From positions 1-21,797 of the IMG/VR virus record IMGVR_UViG_3300007963_003735: a stretch of 21,797 bases of DNA. One strand, written 5' to 3'. How positions within the stretch are numbered: the stretch's first letter is position 1; each line of letters opens with the position of its first letter. The stretch is from a virus. Below the pieces are notes generated by a model. It saw only the letters and a program-made list of their open reading frames with translations. It did no database searches and was not told the origin of the DNA. Below are positions 1 to 10,412 of this stretch, one piece after another. The translations under genes were made by a program, and so were the position numbers.

Positions 1-3000
1 CATAGAGGCCCCCCTCCAACTTCCGGGCCGACTTCAACCCCGCCCAGATGGCCCTGAACTCGTCTTCAGTGAAGCCAAGCCCCATTATCGCTACTTGCAT
101 GTCCCGGTAGTTCAACGTCGCCAGGTCAGGAACCGACATCGGGGTGCGGGAAGACCGAAGCCTCGTCCCGACCTTGAGGGCCAGACCGCTTTCGATACCC
201 AACTCAATGTCGTCCAACGCTTTCTGGCGGCTCTTGTTGATGTCATTCATCAAAGACTGGAGCCTGTTCATGATGTCCTGGATGCCCTTGCTGTCGGGCT
301 GGCCCGTGGCGTACTCAGGACTGATGCCTCTCTTAGAGGTGAGGAGGACATCGCCCTGGTGTGTCGGCAGGATCTGAGGGACGGCTTCGGCGTGGGTGGC
401 CAACGCCCCCGCCAGCGTCGCCTTCGTGGTCCTCTGCCGGAGATGAGACAGCCAGTACGGGTTCTGGCGGCTGAGACCCAACGTCAACTTGCTGTTGAGT
501 TGCTGCTGATGCAACCCCAGTTCCGGGATCAGGTTCCCCAACTTGCGTGGGTCCGTGAACGACACACCATGAACAACCTTGTACCCCTTGTCATGCAGCG
601 ACTGGACAAAGGCGGGGCTCAGAGTTTCCGGGTCGATTTCGGCGGCGATGTGCTGCGACTCTTTCTGTAGTTGCTTTGCCCGCTTCCGGGCGTCCTCCAC
701 AGGGTCGGCTCCGTGGGCCATGCTCTTCAACCCGAACCGGTCCATCCACGCAGGCGAATACGCCAGTTCGGTCAGTTCCTGTTTCAGCATGTCCTCCAAA
801 CCCTTGAGGTTTAGCGGACTGCCTTCTTCGCCCAACCGCACCGCCGTTTCAACGAGTTGGCCGAATCTTGATTCCTGGTCCCCGCCGAAAGCCCGGGTGA
901 GAATCCGCTCGCCCCGGGCCTTTTCCGCTTCCAAGGCCTGCCTGATGAACTCACGGGCGGCGGCACGCTCCAACTGTCCGCCCCGGGCCGTTCCGGCGAC
1001 CTGGCCAACGGCTGCAGACACCTCCTCGGATACCCCCATGGACTCGAACCTTTTGATAGCCCGCAACATTCCGTACCGGTAGTTGATCTGGCCAATGAAC
1101 TCAATCGCTTCCTGCTTCACGACAGTGTCCAAACGGGCCAGGTGATACCGGCCCTTGGACGCATCCAAAGCCCTCACCAGCGGGGCGTACATCCCCTTGT
1201 TGATCCACTCTATGTACGAGTAGTCTCCCGCCTTCTCACCGAAGAGGTTGCCTGCGTAGGGCCGGGGCCGGGCCGGGTCTTCCCTGGCGAACGGGAAGAG
1301 GTTCATGCGACGCCCCGAATCCGGCGACAACGCCTTCAGATACTGGGCGGAATCCAGGCCCGCTGCCGCAATATGTTCCCCCAACTCATCCGCTGCGGCC
1401 ACATACTCGTTCCAATGAGAGAACCGTTCCAAAACATCGTCCGTTAGGGCCAGTGAAAGAGCAGGAACCGTCGGGGTGTACCCCCTGGCCCTGGCCGTTC
1501 CCGCCGGGGTGCTGCCCAGGTGAGGTATCTGCCCGTGCAGGCCTGCCGCCAGGTTCGGGTCCCCGGACTCAAGATTATTTATCAACTCGGAGATGGTGGC
1601 GTCACGTTTGAAGTTGTGGTTAGCGACCACGCCGGAATAGACAACGTCATCGGCCACCACGGCTTCCGGGTCCCACATCCACTTGGCTTTCTGCCGGTCC
1701 CACCGTCGGGCCGTTCCGGCCTTGACCTCCCCCCAACTGAATTCCCGGTGCCTGCCCTGGAACCCGGACGGCAAGTCGATGCCACGGCCAGCGACCTCAG
1801 GGCCGAAGAAGTTCCTGACATTGTCCAGGTGTTCCCCGTGGAAAGCAGCGAACTCCTCCAAATCCAAATCCAGCACCCTGGCGTTGTCCGCCAACTGCTC
1901 CCCGGGCTCCAGCGTCCGCCAAGTGGAATAGTCCCCGGCGTTCGCATCGGGTTCCTTGACCAAACGGACGTACCCGTCGCCCACATCTGCCCCCCGGGCC
2001 CTCGTCACCGCTTCCGGCTCCAGGAACTTCTCCACCAGTTTCGCTAGTTCATTCGCTTCAATGTCGGCGTCATCCAAAGCCCTGCCGCCCAACACGACGT
2101 TGCTCATCTGCGTCTGGGAAGCGATCTCTCCCAGGTTCTGGTACATATCGTGCGGGTCCAGATACCTGGTCTGCCCCTCCAGGTAGGCCTTGATCGTGTT
2201 GTAGACAGGGTTTCTTTCGTAGTGGCTTCCGACCCCGGCCAGCATGTTTGCCGCCTGGCGGGAAGCATGTTCGATGCCGATAGAGAACAGAATGTGGATA
2301 TAGGCGTTACCGAAATCTGCTTCGTCACCGTTGAAGAACACTTCCGTCAACGCCTTGCCCGGGCCCTGTTCTCTCGCCACCTGCTCGTAGCGGGGCGCCA
2401 GGTCCGGGTCGGTCCTGCGGAGATAATCCAAAGTCGACTCGTGGAACGTCGCTATCGCACGGCTCCCCATGTGGTTGCTGGAAGCCAAACGCTGGCTGAC
2501 CCCCGGTACGGCCCGCAGGGGGAAACTGGTAACCATCTTTGCGCCACGCATTATCGACTTGATCGTTCCGGGTTCATACAGGGTGTACGGGGCGAACATG
2601 AGGTCGAACACCAGGTCCCCGACAATGTTCGACACCTTGTTGGGGTACAGGTACTGGTCCCGCAGGTCAGCAACAATTCCGACGTTCTCCAGGGAGAACC
2701 CGGACTCTCTGCTTTCCTTGTCGCCGGGACGAATCGCTTCGGCAGTTCTCAGACCCAAACCGGTTTTCCAGACGTTCTGGGCCGTGACCTTTCCGGCCTG
2801 AACGGCACGGTAGTTCCGCCAGTTCTGCATCTTCGTCCCCGCCACCAGCGCCTGCTGGCCCAAGGTGCTGGTTCCTCGGGCAGCGATCCCGGGGACCGCA
2901 GCGCCGACAGCGGCAGCGCCCCGGCCCACCGCATTGCTGGTGTACTGACCGCCGATACCGCCCACAAGGTAGTTGGACAGCCCGGAAGGGCGGCTGAAGT

Positions 3001-4000
3001 TCGTTAGGCGGGTGCCAGCCGCACCGGCCAAACCCCCGACACCTGTCTCAAAGCGGTTCGCCGGGAACAGCGCCCTGGACAGCGGACCGACCCCGGGGGC
3101 GAACCTGTGCCCTTGCCGGAGCCCTTCCACCCCTGCGGCCATCCGCCCGCCTTGCACCGCCGCCGCACCCATCGTCAAACCTCTGACGCTCAGGTAAACA
3201 TTGCCCATTCCGCTGAGGATCAGGAACCAGTTCAGGGCCGGGACCAGAGCGTCGTCAATCGGGCCGGTCACGACATCCACAGTGGACTGGACCGTGTCCG
3301 TGAAATCGAAATCGTCTTCGTTCCAGATGGCAGAAACATTCCGCCACCAAGTCTTGGCTTTGTCGTCCCAAGCCTTGGCCTCGTCCGCAATTTGGCCGTA
3401 ATCCCAAGCCAGGTCCGCTTCAATAGCGGCCCTCGTCAAACCGGAAGGTGACAGCCAATCGTCAAAAATGTTGGTGGCCTGGCTGATGGACAGAGACCCT
3501 TCCTCTCCCCCCATGAAATCCGCCTCCATCTGGTCCCGAACCATGTCATAGTTGATGGAGTTGTATTCGGGCCTCCACCGGGGATCAACCAACTCCGCAT
3601 CATCCATCGTGATGTAACCACCGTCGATGGCCCGGCGTTTCCAATCCATCACCATTTCGTTCTTGTCTTCGGCCACCTCATGCGGCCTACCGCCGCCCTG
3701 GATAGCGGAGGCCCAACGGGCAGCGGTCCGGCGGAACGGCTCCCCTTCTCCTTCGGGGTCGACCTGGGCCATATCTAAACGCCCAGAATCCACCTGCGCT
3801 GGGAGCGACAACGGTGACCGTGGCGGTGCGGCAGTAAGTTCGCTGGCGGCACCGTAAAGCAACGATTCCAGATTCGATGGCTGCATCCCCGGCAGAGTCG
3901 CCAGGTCCAACATCACCTGTTCGGGAAGAGCGGGCAGGCCCCAGGAACTGTCGACATGACGCAGAGTTGTCAAGTTCCGGTCAATGTTCTGCAAACTCAT
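1..4000 (-). CDS. Giant virion-associated protein, partial (C-terminus beyond window)
   Basis: The frame is open from ATG at 4000 to the window edge with no stop, giving at least 1333 residues. The start overlaps the stop of the upstream 86-residue gene as ATGA, which supports both the start and translational coupling. I recognise no catalytic domain. The N-terminal 240 residues are acidic and Trp-rich. A hydrophobic segment lies near residues 253-275 (around W258) and is followed by a Gly/Ala-rich stretch to about residue 370. The rest is mainly charged, helix-forming sequence. Its size, its place after terminase, portal and the metallopeptidase giant, and the hydrophobic region fit an internal virion or ejected protein, or a tape-measure-like protein; this is inference. 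The reading frame is clear but the function is not. Confidence 0.85.
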   Translation of the reverse strand, partial: MSLQNIDRNLTTLRHVDSSWGLPALPEQVMLDLATLPGMQPSNLESLLYGAASELTAAPPRSPLSLPAQVDSGRLDMAQVDPEGEGEPFRRTAARWASAIQGGGRPHEVAEDKNEMVMDWKRRAIDGGYITMDDAELVDPRWRPEYNSINYDMVRDQMEADFMGGEEGSLSISQATNIFDDWLSPSGLTRAAIEADLAWDYGQIADEAKAWDDKAKTWWRNVSAIWNEDDFDFTDTVQSTVDVVTGPIDDALVPALNWFLILSGMGNVYLSVRGLTMGAAAVQGGRMAAGVEGLRQGHRFAPGVGPLSRALFPANRFETGVGGLAGAAGTRLTNFSRPSGLSNYLVGGIGGQYTSNAVGRGAAAVGAAVPGIAARGTSTLGQQALVAGTKMQNWRNYRAVQAGKVTAQNVWKTGLGLRTAEAIRPGDKESRESGFSLENVGIVADLRDQYLYPNKVSNIVGDLVFDLMFAPYTLYEPGTIKSIMRGAKMVTSFPLRAVPGVSQRLASSNHMGSRAIATFHESTLDYLRRTDPDLAPRYEQVAREQGPGKALTEVFFNGDEADFGNAYIHILFSIGIEHASRQAANMLAGVGSHYERNPVYNTIKAYLEGQTRYLDPHDMYQNLGEIASQTQMSNVVLGGRALDDADIEANELAKLVEKFLEPEAVTRARGADVGDGYVRLVKEPDANAGDYSTWRTLEPGEQLADNARVLDLDLEEFAAFHGEHLDNVRNFFGPEVAGRGIDLPSGFQGRHREFSWGEVKAGTARRWDRQKAKWMWDPEAVVADDVVYSGVVANHNFKRDATISELINNLESGDPNLAAGLHGQIPHLGSTPAGTARARGYTPTVPALSLALTDDVLERFSHWNEYVAAADELGEHIAAAGLDSAQYLKALSPDSGRRMNLFPFAREDPARPRPYAGNLFGEKAGDYSYIEWINKGMYAPLVRALDASKGRYHLARLDTVVKQEAIEFIGQINYRYGMLRAIKRFESMGVSEEVSAAVGQVAGTARGGQLERAAAREFIRQALEAEKARGERILTRAFGGDQESRFGQLVETAVRLGEEGSPLNLKGLEDMLKQELTELAYSPAWMDRFGLKSMAHGADPVEDARKRAKQLQKESQHIAAEIDPETLSPAFVQSLHDKGYKVVHGVSFTDPRKLGNLIPELGLHQQQLNSKLTLGLSRQNPYWLSHLRQRTTKATLAGALATHAEAVPQILPTHQGDVLLTSKRGISPEYATGQPDSKGIQDIMNRLQSLMNDINKSRQKALDDIELGIESGLALKVGTRLRSSRTPMSVPDLATLNYRDMQVAIMGLGFTEDEFRAIWAGLKSARKLEGGLY

Positions 4001-4257
4001 TCCGCCGGAACCCCCTCACCCCTTTTGAAACCCAAGAAGTCAGACACCATTTCCGGCGTCACATCATCGTCAGGTTCAAAGACAGTCCCCAGGTCTCCCC
4101 TTACCGGCTTGAAGTGCATTTCCGCCCCCGAAAAAATCCTGTCCGGGATTCCGTCAGGGAAAGCGGCACAGGTCTGCAAACCCTGAGGGTTGCCTATACC
4201 TGGCCGCCAATGCTTGCATAGACGGCACAGTCCGCCGACTTCTCCCAATCTAGGCAT
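3997..4257 (-). CDS. Small Cys-containing phage protein between two giant genes
   Basis: The product is 86 residues. I chose the ATG at 4257 because GGAGG lies 9 nt upstream; a longer frame starting at 4317 has no such support and would sit deep inside the neighbour. It overlaps the end of the 1913-residue gene by 8 nt, and its stop overlaps the next start as ATGA, so the three genes look coupled. Visible features are C11-x2-C14, then C30 in a CAAFPDGIP motif, H48, and a GDLGTVFEP block. From memory, this CxxC ... CAAFPxGIP ... GDxG pattern occurs in small uncharacterised proteins beside head genes of many tailed phages. The Cys/His set suggests metal binding, but no function is established here. 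Confidence 0.8.
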   Translation of the reverse strand: MPRLGEVGGLCRLCKHWRPGIGNPQGLQTCAAFPDGIPDRIFSGAEMHFKPVRGDLGTVFEPDDDVTPEMVSDFLGFKRGEGVPAE

Positions 4258-7200
4258 CCGGCAACGCCTCCAGGTCCTTTTTGTCCCATCGCACTCTACC
4301 CTTCTTCCTTCGGCCACGCTTTCTCGGGATAAGACCCTCGCTGGTCAGGTATTCCAGGTGTGGCAGAAGCCCCCCCTCCGGTCCCAACTGACCCTCGTCT
4401 ATTGTTCTGGCTTCAAAGTCGCTCATCACTCCTGACCAGAAAGGCATAGCGTCCAGTCCTCCATCGTATGTCGCCATGTCCGGGACAGCCGGGCCAGCGT
4501 CGGCTATTGCGGCCTCCGACTCTCGGATCATCCGTATCCCACGGTCGGACTGATACAGGAGATCCCACGCCGTATCGACTATCTCAATAGCCATCGGTGG
4601 GGCGTCAGGGCCCAACACCATGACCATGGTGAACGACTCGGCCACCGTTTCAATCCAGGTGCCAGCCGCATAACTCCCCAACTGCCGTTTTACTTCTCCG
4701 GCACCGCCCTGCTTCGCAATAATCTGGGCTAGTTGCTCCCGGAATATGTGGCCTACTCCTGTTTCAACGAGAGCGGAATGGACACCGTGACCGAACTCGT
4801 GGATAGCGACAAAGGTGCTGGCCTCTTCAGCGACCGTCTGCGATGACTGAGACAACCGGGATGCAATATTATTGGCACTCGATTCGTTCCATATAAGCCT
4901 CACATAACGCCGGTATGACTGTAAGTCTCCCATAGTATAAAGTGGTTCTACGGTAACGTGCAGGCCATGGCCGGGAACCCTTGTGCCGTTTTCGTCAAAT
5001 AGCACCGTTGAGGGCGGAACTCTTCTGGTGTCGCCCATATGTTCGGTGCCGTAGGCCGGAATATTGAAATGCCCGCCTGAACCGCTTCCAGTGGCGGCAC
5101 GGTCGTGGTGGGCACCAATCGTTATCGACCCGAAGAGGGCAGCAACACCTGGGAACGTCACACCTCCGTGGCGTTCCCGGAACCATTTGATTCCAGGATA
5201 GTTCCGCAGGGGGTTGTTCTCGGCCACAAAGCCGGGCCGTTCCGTCAGGGCCCCCACCGCCCCCAACGTATGCATGACCCGGTTCTGTTGGTTTTGCATC
5301 ATGCTCTCTGATGGGAACCTGTACCCGGCCAACACTTGAACCGGTAGACCGTTCACCAGGCTGTAATCTCCGATCCATTCTTCAGCAATTGACTTGTAGA
5401 TCGCTTGCAGTTGGGGGTCCAACGTCTTTGCCTTGGCTCTGGCCTTGGCCTCCCGACCCGCACTGCCTTCAATGGGAGATCCCGCAGCAGTCGACGGGTG
5501 CGTCGGTGCGCCGTGACCGGGAATCATCCAATGTTCTATCCCGGTCATATCCCCGTCGACACGGTACTGATCGAAAAGGTTCTCCAGCGCATAGAACTCT
5601 ATGGCGTATTCTCCTGGCGTTTGAGACACCTCTGACGTAGTTCTTTCGTGTATAAGCACCGGTTTCATTATGGAAATACGGTTCGCAAGCGAAGTGGCCA
5701 ACGGGTGGTTCTCGAACGCCTTGTTGATCGCCCCTTTGGTTGCCCCGTACCTCAGCAGCAGTTGGACCGCCGCAAAGACATCGTTGATTTCGGCGGCGTA
5801 GAGCGGGTCGTAAATCCCGGAAGACATATCAAAGACGCTTTCTCCGGTCCTTTGCTGCTGCCTCAACTGTTGAGTTTGAGGGTTCCGGGGGGCCTGAGAT
5901 TCCATGTAGTTAGCAACAGATTCAAGGTCAGCATCTTTCGATGGCAGTTTCGGCGGGGCGGGCACTTGATCGTTCGTGACACCGGTAACCCTCCCGGTGG
6001 ATGACACTTTGAACCACGCCGCCCGCTGGAACCCGTAAATAACCACAGCATCGCTGTGGCTGAATGCTTCCTCCGACGCCGCCATGAGAACCATCGGTTT
6101 CCCGGTTTCCGGGTCTTTGGTTACAGCCGCAACCCGGACAGGTTCCCCATCCACTTTGGAGGCCAACAGTTTTTTCGGGTTGATTTCAAGATTTTCTCCG
6201 GCACCTATGACGGTGATTTCTCCGTCAACAACCGCAACCCTGCTGTCCTTCTGCTCTACCGTGGCCTCATGCCGAATCGACTTTGACGGAAACATTCCGT
6301 GAGTCAAATCCAGTCGCATCGCTTCGGATGTAGGGACCCACACCGTGTAGTAATGCTCGTCTTCCAGCAGGGCTTCCTGATGGTGTGCCCGCTGAGTCAA
6401 CCGTTGTTCACCGTTTGTGTAGGAAAACTCACCCACCTGTGTCATGGGATGGCCGGTGCTGCGGCCTGTCTGGTCGGCGTAGAGGGCACCATGGAAATAG
6501 CCCGATAGCCCCAAAGTTGACGAGTTTCTGTCAAGATTTTCCCAGAGACCCAACACCATCGCCGGGTCCGGTACCGACCCCAATTCGATAATCACCTGGG
6601 CCCTACTGGTTCCATCTATCTCGCTGGAGGCCTGGACGGTGGGCGCTGGGCCCCCTTCGTCCGCTGCGTACTCCATAGAGAAATCCATTGACCCCGGGTC
6701 CCCGACCACCTGGAAAGCCACCGTCCCCGGTTTCCCGGCCCCTATAGAAATGCCGTCTGCGGTAGCGGGGGTGAAAGCCCCGTCGGCGTAATAGCCGTCC
6801 TGAGTCCAGAAGGTATCGACGCCGCCCATGAACTCTGATTCGGCGGTCAAACCGAACACGACCATTGCACGCCTGGTTTCTCCCGATTCGATGTCCCTCA
6901 CATAGGTCTCTATTGGGGAGAAACGGTTGCGCTTCAACCGTTGAATGATTTTCCGGTTGTCCGCTGGGATCACTGCCCAGTTCAAAGTGTTGAACGGGTT
7001 CTCGGAAGCCCGACGGTGCCACCCCTCCGACACATCCGCTTCCGTAAGTTTCGATGAGGCACGCCGGGAGCCAGCGGAATGGGTCACGGAGACCACCTGG
7101 AAAGACCCCTTGTCGTCCTTGGCTATATCCAGCGGGAACCTGTTCGTTTCCAGGATCTGCCGGACACTGGCAACGTCGTTGGTGGCGACTTCGACCACGA

Positions 7201-9991
7201 TGTAGTTCCCGGGCGAATGCACATCCCCGACGAGGGCTATCTGGCTGAGGCTTGCCGTTCGGAACTCGCTGGCCGGTGAAGTCTCCGCAATGGACCTCTG
7301 GGTCGCCGCCAGGTTTTCCACTTGCCTGGAAATGCGAGGGACGAAACGCACCGGGTCAAGTTTTGTTGGGCCGAAATCTTTATCCGGCTCTAAAGTCAGA
7401 CCTTCCTGTTTCCCTACGGCCAGGGCCGGTCGGGCCGAAATGGGGTACGCCGTCCTGAGTTGGTCCGTGACCCCCGCCACTGTGGGGTCGGCGTACATGC
7501 GGGTGCCCCCCGGGCCGGAAGCAATCAGAATCCCGATGCCCGGCTCGTTCTGGGTTGTACCTGAAACGTCGAACTTGTCTTGGTGGCCGGACATCGGGTC
7601 GATCAGTTGACCGTCCAACCCCACCAGCGCATCCGTGACGTTTGGTGAAGTCGGGGAACGGCCTTCTAGTTCCTTGATGATCCCGTCATGCCACACCACT
7701 GTCTTGCCTCCCCTTACCGAAGAGGCGGCTTCCATGACCGGTTGCCAGAGCCTGGCTTGGGCTTCGATTGGGCTGATCCCCAGCAACTCCGCCACGATGA
7801 CGGTCGCTCTGGTCGCAGCGTCGTAAGCCCTCTCAGCGGTGAACGAGGGGACATCAGCGCCCCGGCGGACAGTGGCACGGTCCATCAAACGCCCCCAAAG
7901 GTCGACTTCGCCCTGGATTTCCCCTTCCTCCAACAATTCCTCAATTGCGATTTCGCCTTCTTCGTGAAGAAGCCGTGCAAGAAGGTCTTCCCCGATAGTC
8001 GATTTCCACTCTTCAGCGACTCTGACTTTTCTTATGTCCTTGAACCAGACCGGTTCAACAGCGTGCATGAATCCGGTCATCGCCCGCCACGCATGAGTAT
8101 CGGCGGTGATGATGGCCCGACCGAACGGACTGTTCTCTGGAGAGCCTTCCGGGTACAACCCGTTATGCAGGAACGCCATCGTCTTCAACATCCGCAAGGC
8201 TTCCACCGGGTTCATTCCTGCAAGAACCCGACTCACCTTGGATCTACCGTGTCCCAGCGCCGACCCGTACCCCTTGTACCTTTGAACCGGCAGAAAGCCC
8301 GCTTCTCGCCGGATCTCGTTTAGTTCCGCCAAGACTGCGGGGTCAGCCGCCGGAAGGACCCCCCGCTCGGCTTCCATAACGCCCAGGATCGCCCAGTTCA
8401 CATTGTCCGGGTCCCATAGGGCACGAGGAGACAACGAAGAAACGATTGCCCCGACCTGATACTTCTTCAAACCGAACCTGGCGGCAACCACTTCAATCAG
8501 TTGGTTGAACTGCGGATACCACTTCCTCGCTGCCTCACGGTGAACGTCGGAAACAGCGACGCTGGTTCCACCGTTTTCGATGGCCATCATTGCCTGAACC
8601 ATGAGAGGAACCATGGTCATTACGTCCATCCGCAGCAACTGGCTTTGCAGGCCCACGGGGTCCTCAACCAGATTGTTTTCAACGTCCACATAGCGACCGT
8701 CTTGCAGCACATGGACATTCATTGTCGCCACGACATGCTGCTTTGCGTCCAGGTAAAACGAGTTCCACTTCATGTTTGGCGTCAACGTCAACTCTCCGGT
8801 GCCGCCCGTGTACCGGTCCACTTCGGCGGCCAGGCCTCCCACAAAGTTCAGGAACCTCAGCATTTCGCCCCGTTCTCCCCCTACTGTGTCGGCAGACCAA
8901 GACTTTCTTTCCCTAAACAATTGACCGTCTTCAAAGGTTTCCATCGGGTCTATTAGGCGGTGGTCGTGGATTAGCCCGGCGTCAGCGGCCTGGGTGTAAA
9001 TCATCAAGGCGTGCCGGGCCGCATCAAACACTGCCGGGTCTAAAGCGTTGTCCCAGTTCATGTCCGCAGCGTCGGGTGCCAGCGTCGGCCTAAATGCGTC
9101 AACCGACTCGCCTCTCCCGACAAGCACCTTGGTGCCTAGTTCATTCAAGAACCACACAAAGTTGGCTCGTTCGGCAGAAAACACATCTCCCAGGTTCCTG
9201 CTAGCCCCGGCGGGGACTGCCTCCAGGCCCGTCACTTCCATCATCTCAGAAACCAGGGTTTCTTGACGTTCCTGCATTATTGACATGGTCCCAGGTTGCA
9301 CCCCCCACAACGCATAGGTGAGTTCACCGACCGTTTCGGCCAGGTCAATTTTCACATGACGAGGAACCGGGATGTCGCCCCTCTTGAAAGCCAGTTTTTC
9401 CTGGGCGACGCCAGTGTCGGCGGTCGCATGGGTTTCCCTCAACTTTTGCCTGATCTGGTCGATGTTCAACCCCAGAGTGTGGCGGACTTGAGCGGGGGAC
9501 ATATCCGGCGTTACCGGCGCCGCTGGAGACTGCATGGGCCCGGGGCCCGCCGGGTCCGGGATTCGGTACGTTTCCGCTAAAGACTCGTACAGGCCTGCGG
9601 TCTGCTGGTAGTGACGGTTACGCATCTGGGTGTTGGCGGCCATGCCGATAGCACCAGCGCCAGCGGCCACCGGAGCGAAACCAGCGAAGATCGCAAGGGT
9701 TCGTTCCAACCAGTCCAGGTCGTTATCGAAATCGGTCCCTTCTTTCAGGTCCAGAACATCTCCGACCACTGGGGTGAATTCGATCATGCTGCGGGCGGTG
9801 TCTCCCAGGGTGAGGCCGGTTTCCGGCCTGCTGCCAGAAATCCAGGACGGCATAAACATGCCCGCCGTCGCACCAAGACCCTCCAGGGGGTTACGCCTGA
9901 AGGTCTGTGAGAGGGTTTCTCTTTCTGGCTGTTGAACAGCGGCGGGGTCTACCGTCGCATCGTCAACGATGTGTTCAGGAACGTGAGGCAT
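4250..9991 (-). CDS. Giant multidomain virion (polyvalent-type) protein with HExxH metallopeptidase
   Basis: The product is 1913 residues, with its start overlapping the 145-residue gene by 17 nt. Residues about 70-118 contain FTPVVGDVLDLKEG followed by a WLER-type segment and a hydrophobic stretch, resembling the pretoxin (PT-TG) motif of polymorphic toxins. Residues about 487-640 resemble the helix-hairpin-helix glycosylase-like proteins of phages: KWYPQ near W491, SSLSPRALW at 518-526, KVSRVLAG at 585-592, and TADTHAWR at 629-636. The C-terminal part has a zincin site, HEFGH at 1731-1735, with E1785 in ETVAESF as probable third ligand. The last 30 residues are very basic. The middle 900 residues are unrecognised. 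By family knowledge, large phage proteins of this kind are packaged and delivered with the DNA; that role is inferred. The metallopeptidase call is firm and the other domains are tentative. Confidence 0.85.
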   Translation of the reverse strand: MPHVPEHIVDDATVDPAAVQQPERETLSQTFRRNPLEGLGATAGMFMPSWISGSRPETGLTLGDTARSMIEFTPVVGDVLDLKEGTDFDNDLDWLERTLAIFAGFAPVAAGAGAIGMAANTQMRNRHYQQTAGLYESLAETYRIPDPAGPGPMQSPAAPVTPDMSPAQVRHTLGLNIDQIRQKLRETHATADTGVAQEKLAFKRGDIPVPRHVKIDLAETVGELTYALWGVQPGTMSIMQERQETLVSEMMEVTGLEAVPAGASRNLGDVFSAERANFVWFLNELGTKVLVGRGESVDAFRPTLAPDAADMNWDNALDPAVFDAARHALMIYTQAADAGLIHDHRLIDPMETFEDGQLFRERKSWSADTVGGERGEMLRFLNFVGGLAAEVDRYTGGTGELTLTPNMKWNSFYLDAKQHVVATMNVHVLQDGRYVDVENNLVEDPVGLQSQLLRMDVMTMVPLMVQAMMAIENGGTSVAVSDVHREAARKWYPQFNQLIEVVAARFGLKKYQVGAIVSSLSPRALWDPDNVNWAILGVMEAERGVLPAADPAVLAELNEIRREAGFLPVQRYKGYGSALGHGRSKVSRVLAGMNPVEALRMLKTMAFLHNGLYPEGSPENSPFGRAIITADTHAWRAMTGFMHAVEPVWFKDIRKVRVAEEWKSTIGEDLLARLLHEEGEIAIEELLEEGEIQGEVDLWGRLMDRATVRRGADVPSFTAERAYDAATRATVIVAELLGISPIEAQARLWQPVMEAASSVRGGKTVVWHDGIIKELEGRSPTSPNVTDALVGLDGQLIDPMSGHQDKFDVSGTTQNEPGIGILIASGPGGTRMYADPTVAGVTDQLRTAYPISARPALAVGKQEGLTLEPDKDFGPTKLDPVRFVPRISRQVENLAATQRSIAETSPASEFRTASLSQIALVGDVHSPGNYIVVEVATNDVASVRQILETNRFPLDIAKDDKGSFQVVSVTHSAGSRRASSKLTEADVSEGWHRRASENPFNTLNWAVIPADNRKIIQRLKRNRFSPIETYVRDIESGETRRAMVVFGLTAESEFMGGVDTFWTQDGYYADGAFTPATADGISIGAGKPGTVAFQVVGDPGSMDFSMEYAADEGGPAPTVQASSEIDGTSRAQVIIELGSVPDPAMVLGLWENLDRNSSTLGLSGYFHGALYADQTGRSTGHPMTQVGEFSYTNGEQRLTQRAHHQEALLEDEHYYTVWVPTSEAMRLDLTHGMFPSKSIRHEATVEQKDSRVAVVDGEITVIGAGENLEINPKKLLASKVDGEPVRVAAVTKDPETGKPMVLMAASEEAFSHSDAVVIYGFQRAAWFKVSSTGRVTGVTNDQVPAPPKLPSKDADLESVANYMESQAPRNPQTQQLRQQQRTGESVFDMSSGIYDPLYAAEINDVFAAVQLLLRYGATKGAINKAFENHPLATSLANRISIMKPVLIHERTTSEVSQTPGEYAIEFYALENLFDQYRVDGDMTGIEHWMIPGHGAPTHPSTAAGSPIEGSAGREAKARAKAKTLDPQLQAIYKSIAEEWIGDYSLVNGLPVQVLAGYRFPSESMMQNQQNRVMHTLGAVGALTERPGFVAENNPLRNYPGIKWFRERHGGVTFPGVAALFGSITIGAHHDRAATGSGSGGHFNIPAYGTEHMGDTRRVPPSTVLFDENGTRVPGHGLHVTVEPLYTMGDLQSYRRYVRLIWNESSANNIASRLSQSSQTVAEEASTFVAIHEFGHGVHSALVETGVGHIFREQLAQIIAKQGGAGEVKRQLGSYAAGTWIETVAESFTMVMVLGPDAPPMAIEIVDTAWDLLYQSDRGIRMIRESEAAIADAGPAVPDMATYDGGLDAMPFWSGVMSDFEARTIDEGQLGPEGGLLPHLEYLTSEGLIPRKRGRRKKGRVRWDKKDLEALPDA

Positions 9992-10412
9992 CGACCATCA
10001 TCCCTAAGACGATTTGGGCCCACTCCCTGGTTTCTGGTGAAACCTCCTGGCTGGTCGCCAATGAATCCAGCAGAGCCAAACGGGCCTGAGACAGGCTTTC
10101 GGGCTGCGAGGGCTGAACCATGGATGACCGGGGAGTTACCTGCCCTGGCGTCCGGGATGGATGCGTCAATACGTCCGGCAACCCGGCGGGACCGGCAGGT
10201 TCCTGGACCGGCATCCCGGCCACCGGCTTGTTCGGGGTGGCTTGAGACCTCTGGGGCGCTTCCTGGGCCGGGCCTGGGCCTGGGCCACCGCTTGACGGCA
10301 ACTCTTTCCTCAAGCGTTCGACTTCGGCTTTCTCGCCGTAGGTGCCGCTTTCCGGCTTGTTTGCCGACTGGTTCTGGGTCGGCGTCTTGTCGATGTTTAT
10401 GGGATCAGCCAC
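9975..10412 (-). CDS. Pro/Gln/Ser-rich protein between portal and giant head protein
   Basis: The product is 145 residues and starts with GTG at 10412, overlapping the portal stop by 8 nt; it ends 17 nt inside the following giant gene. Residues 1-110 are low in hydrophobics and rich in Pro, Gln, Ser and Gly, with a GPGPGPAQ run, so they are probably disordered. The last 35 residues (from about ESLSQARLALLDSL) form a predicted amphipathic helix pair. A scaffold, decoration or portal-linker role would fit the place and composition, but nothing in the sequence proves it. A scaffolding protein would usually be followed by a major capsid gene, and none is seen in this window. Confidence 0.8.
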   Translation of the reverse strand: MADPINIDKTPTQNQSANKPESGTYGEKAEVERLRKELPSSGGPGPGPAQEAPQRSQATPNKPVAGMPVQEPAGPAGLPDVLTHPSRTPGQVTPRSSMVQPSQPESLSQARLALLDSLATSQEVSPETREWAQIVLGMMVDASRS

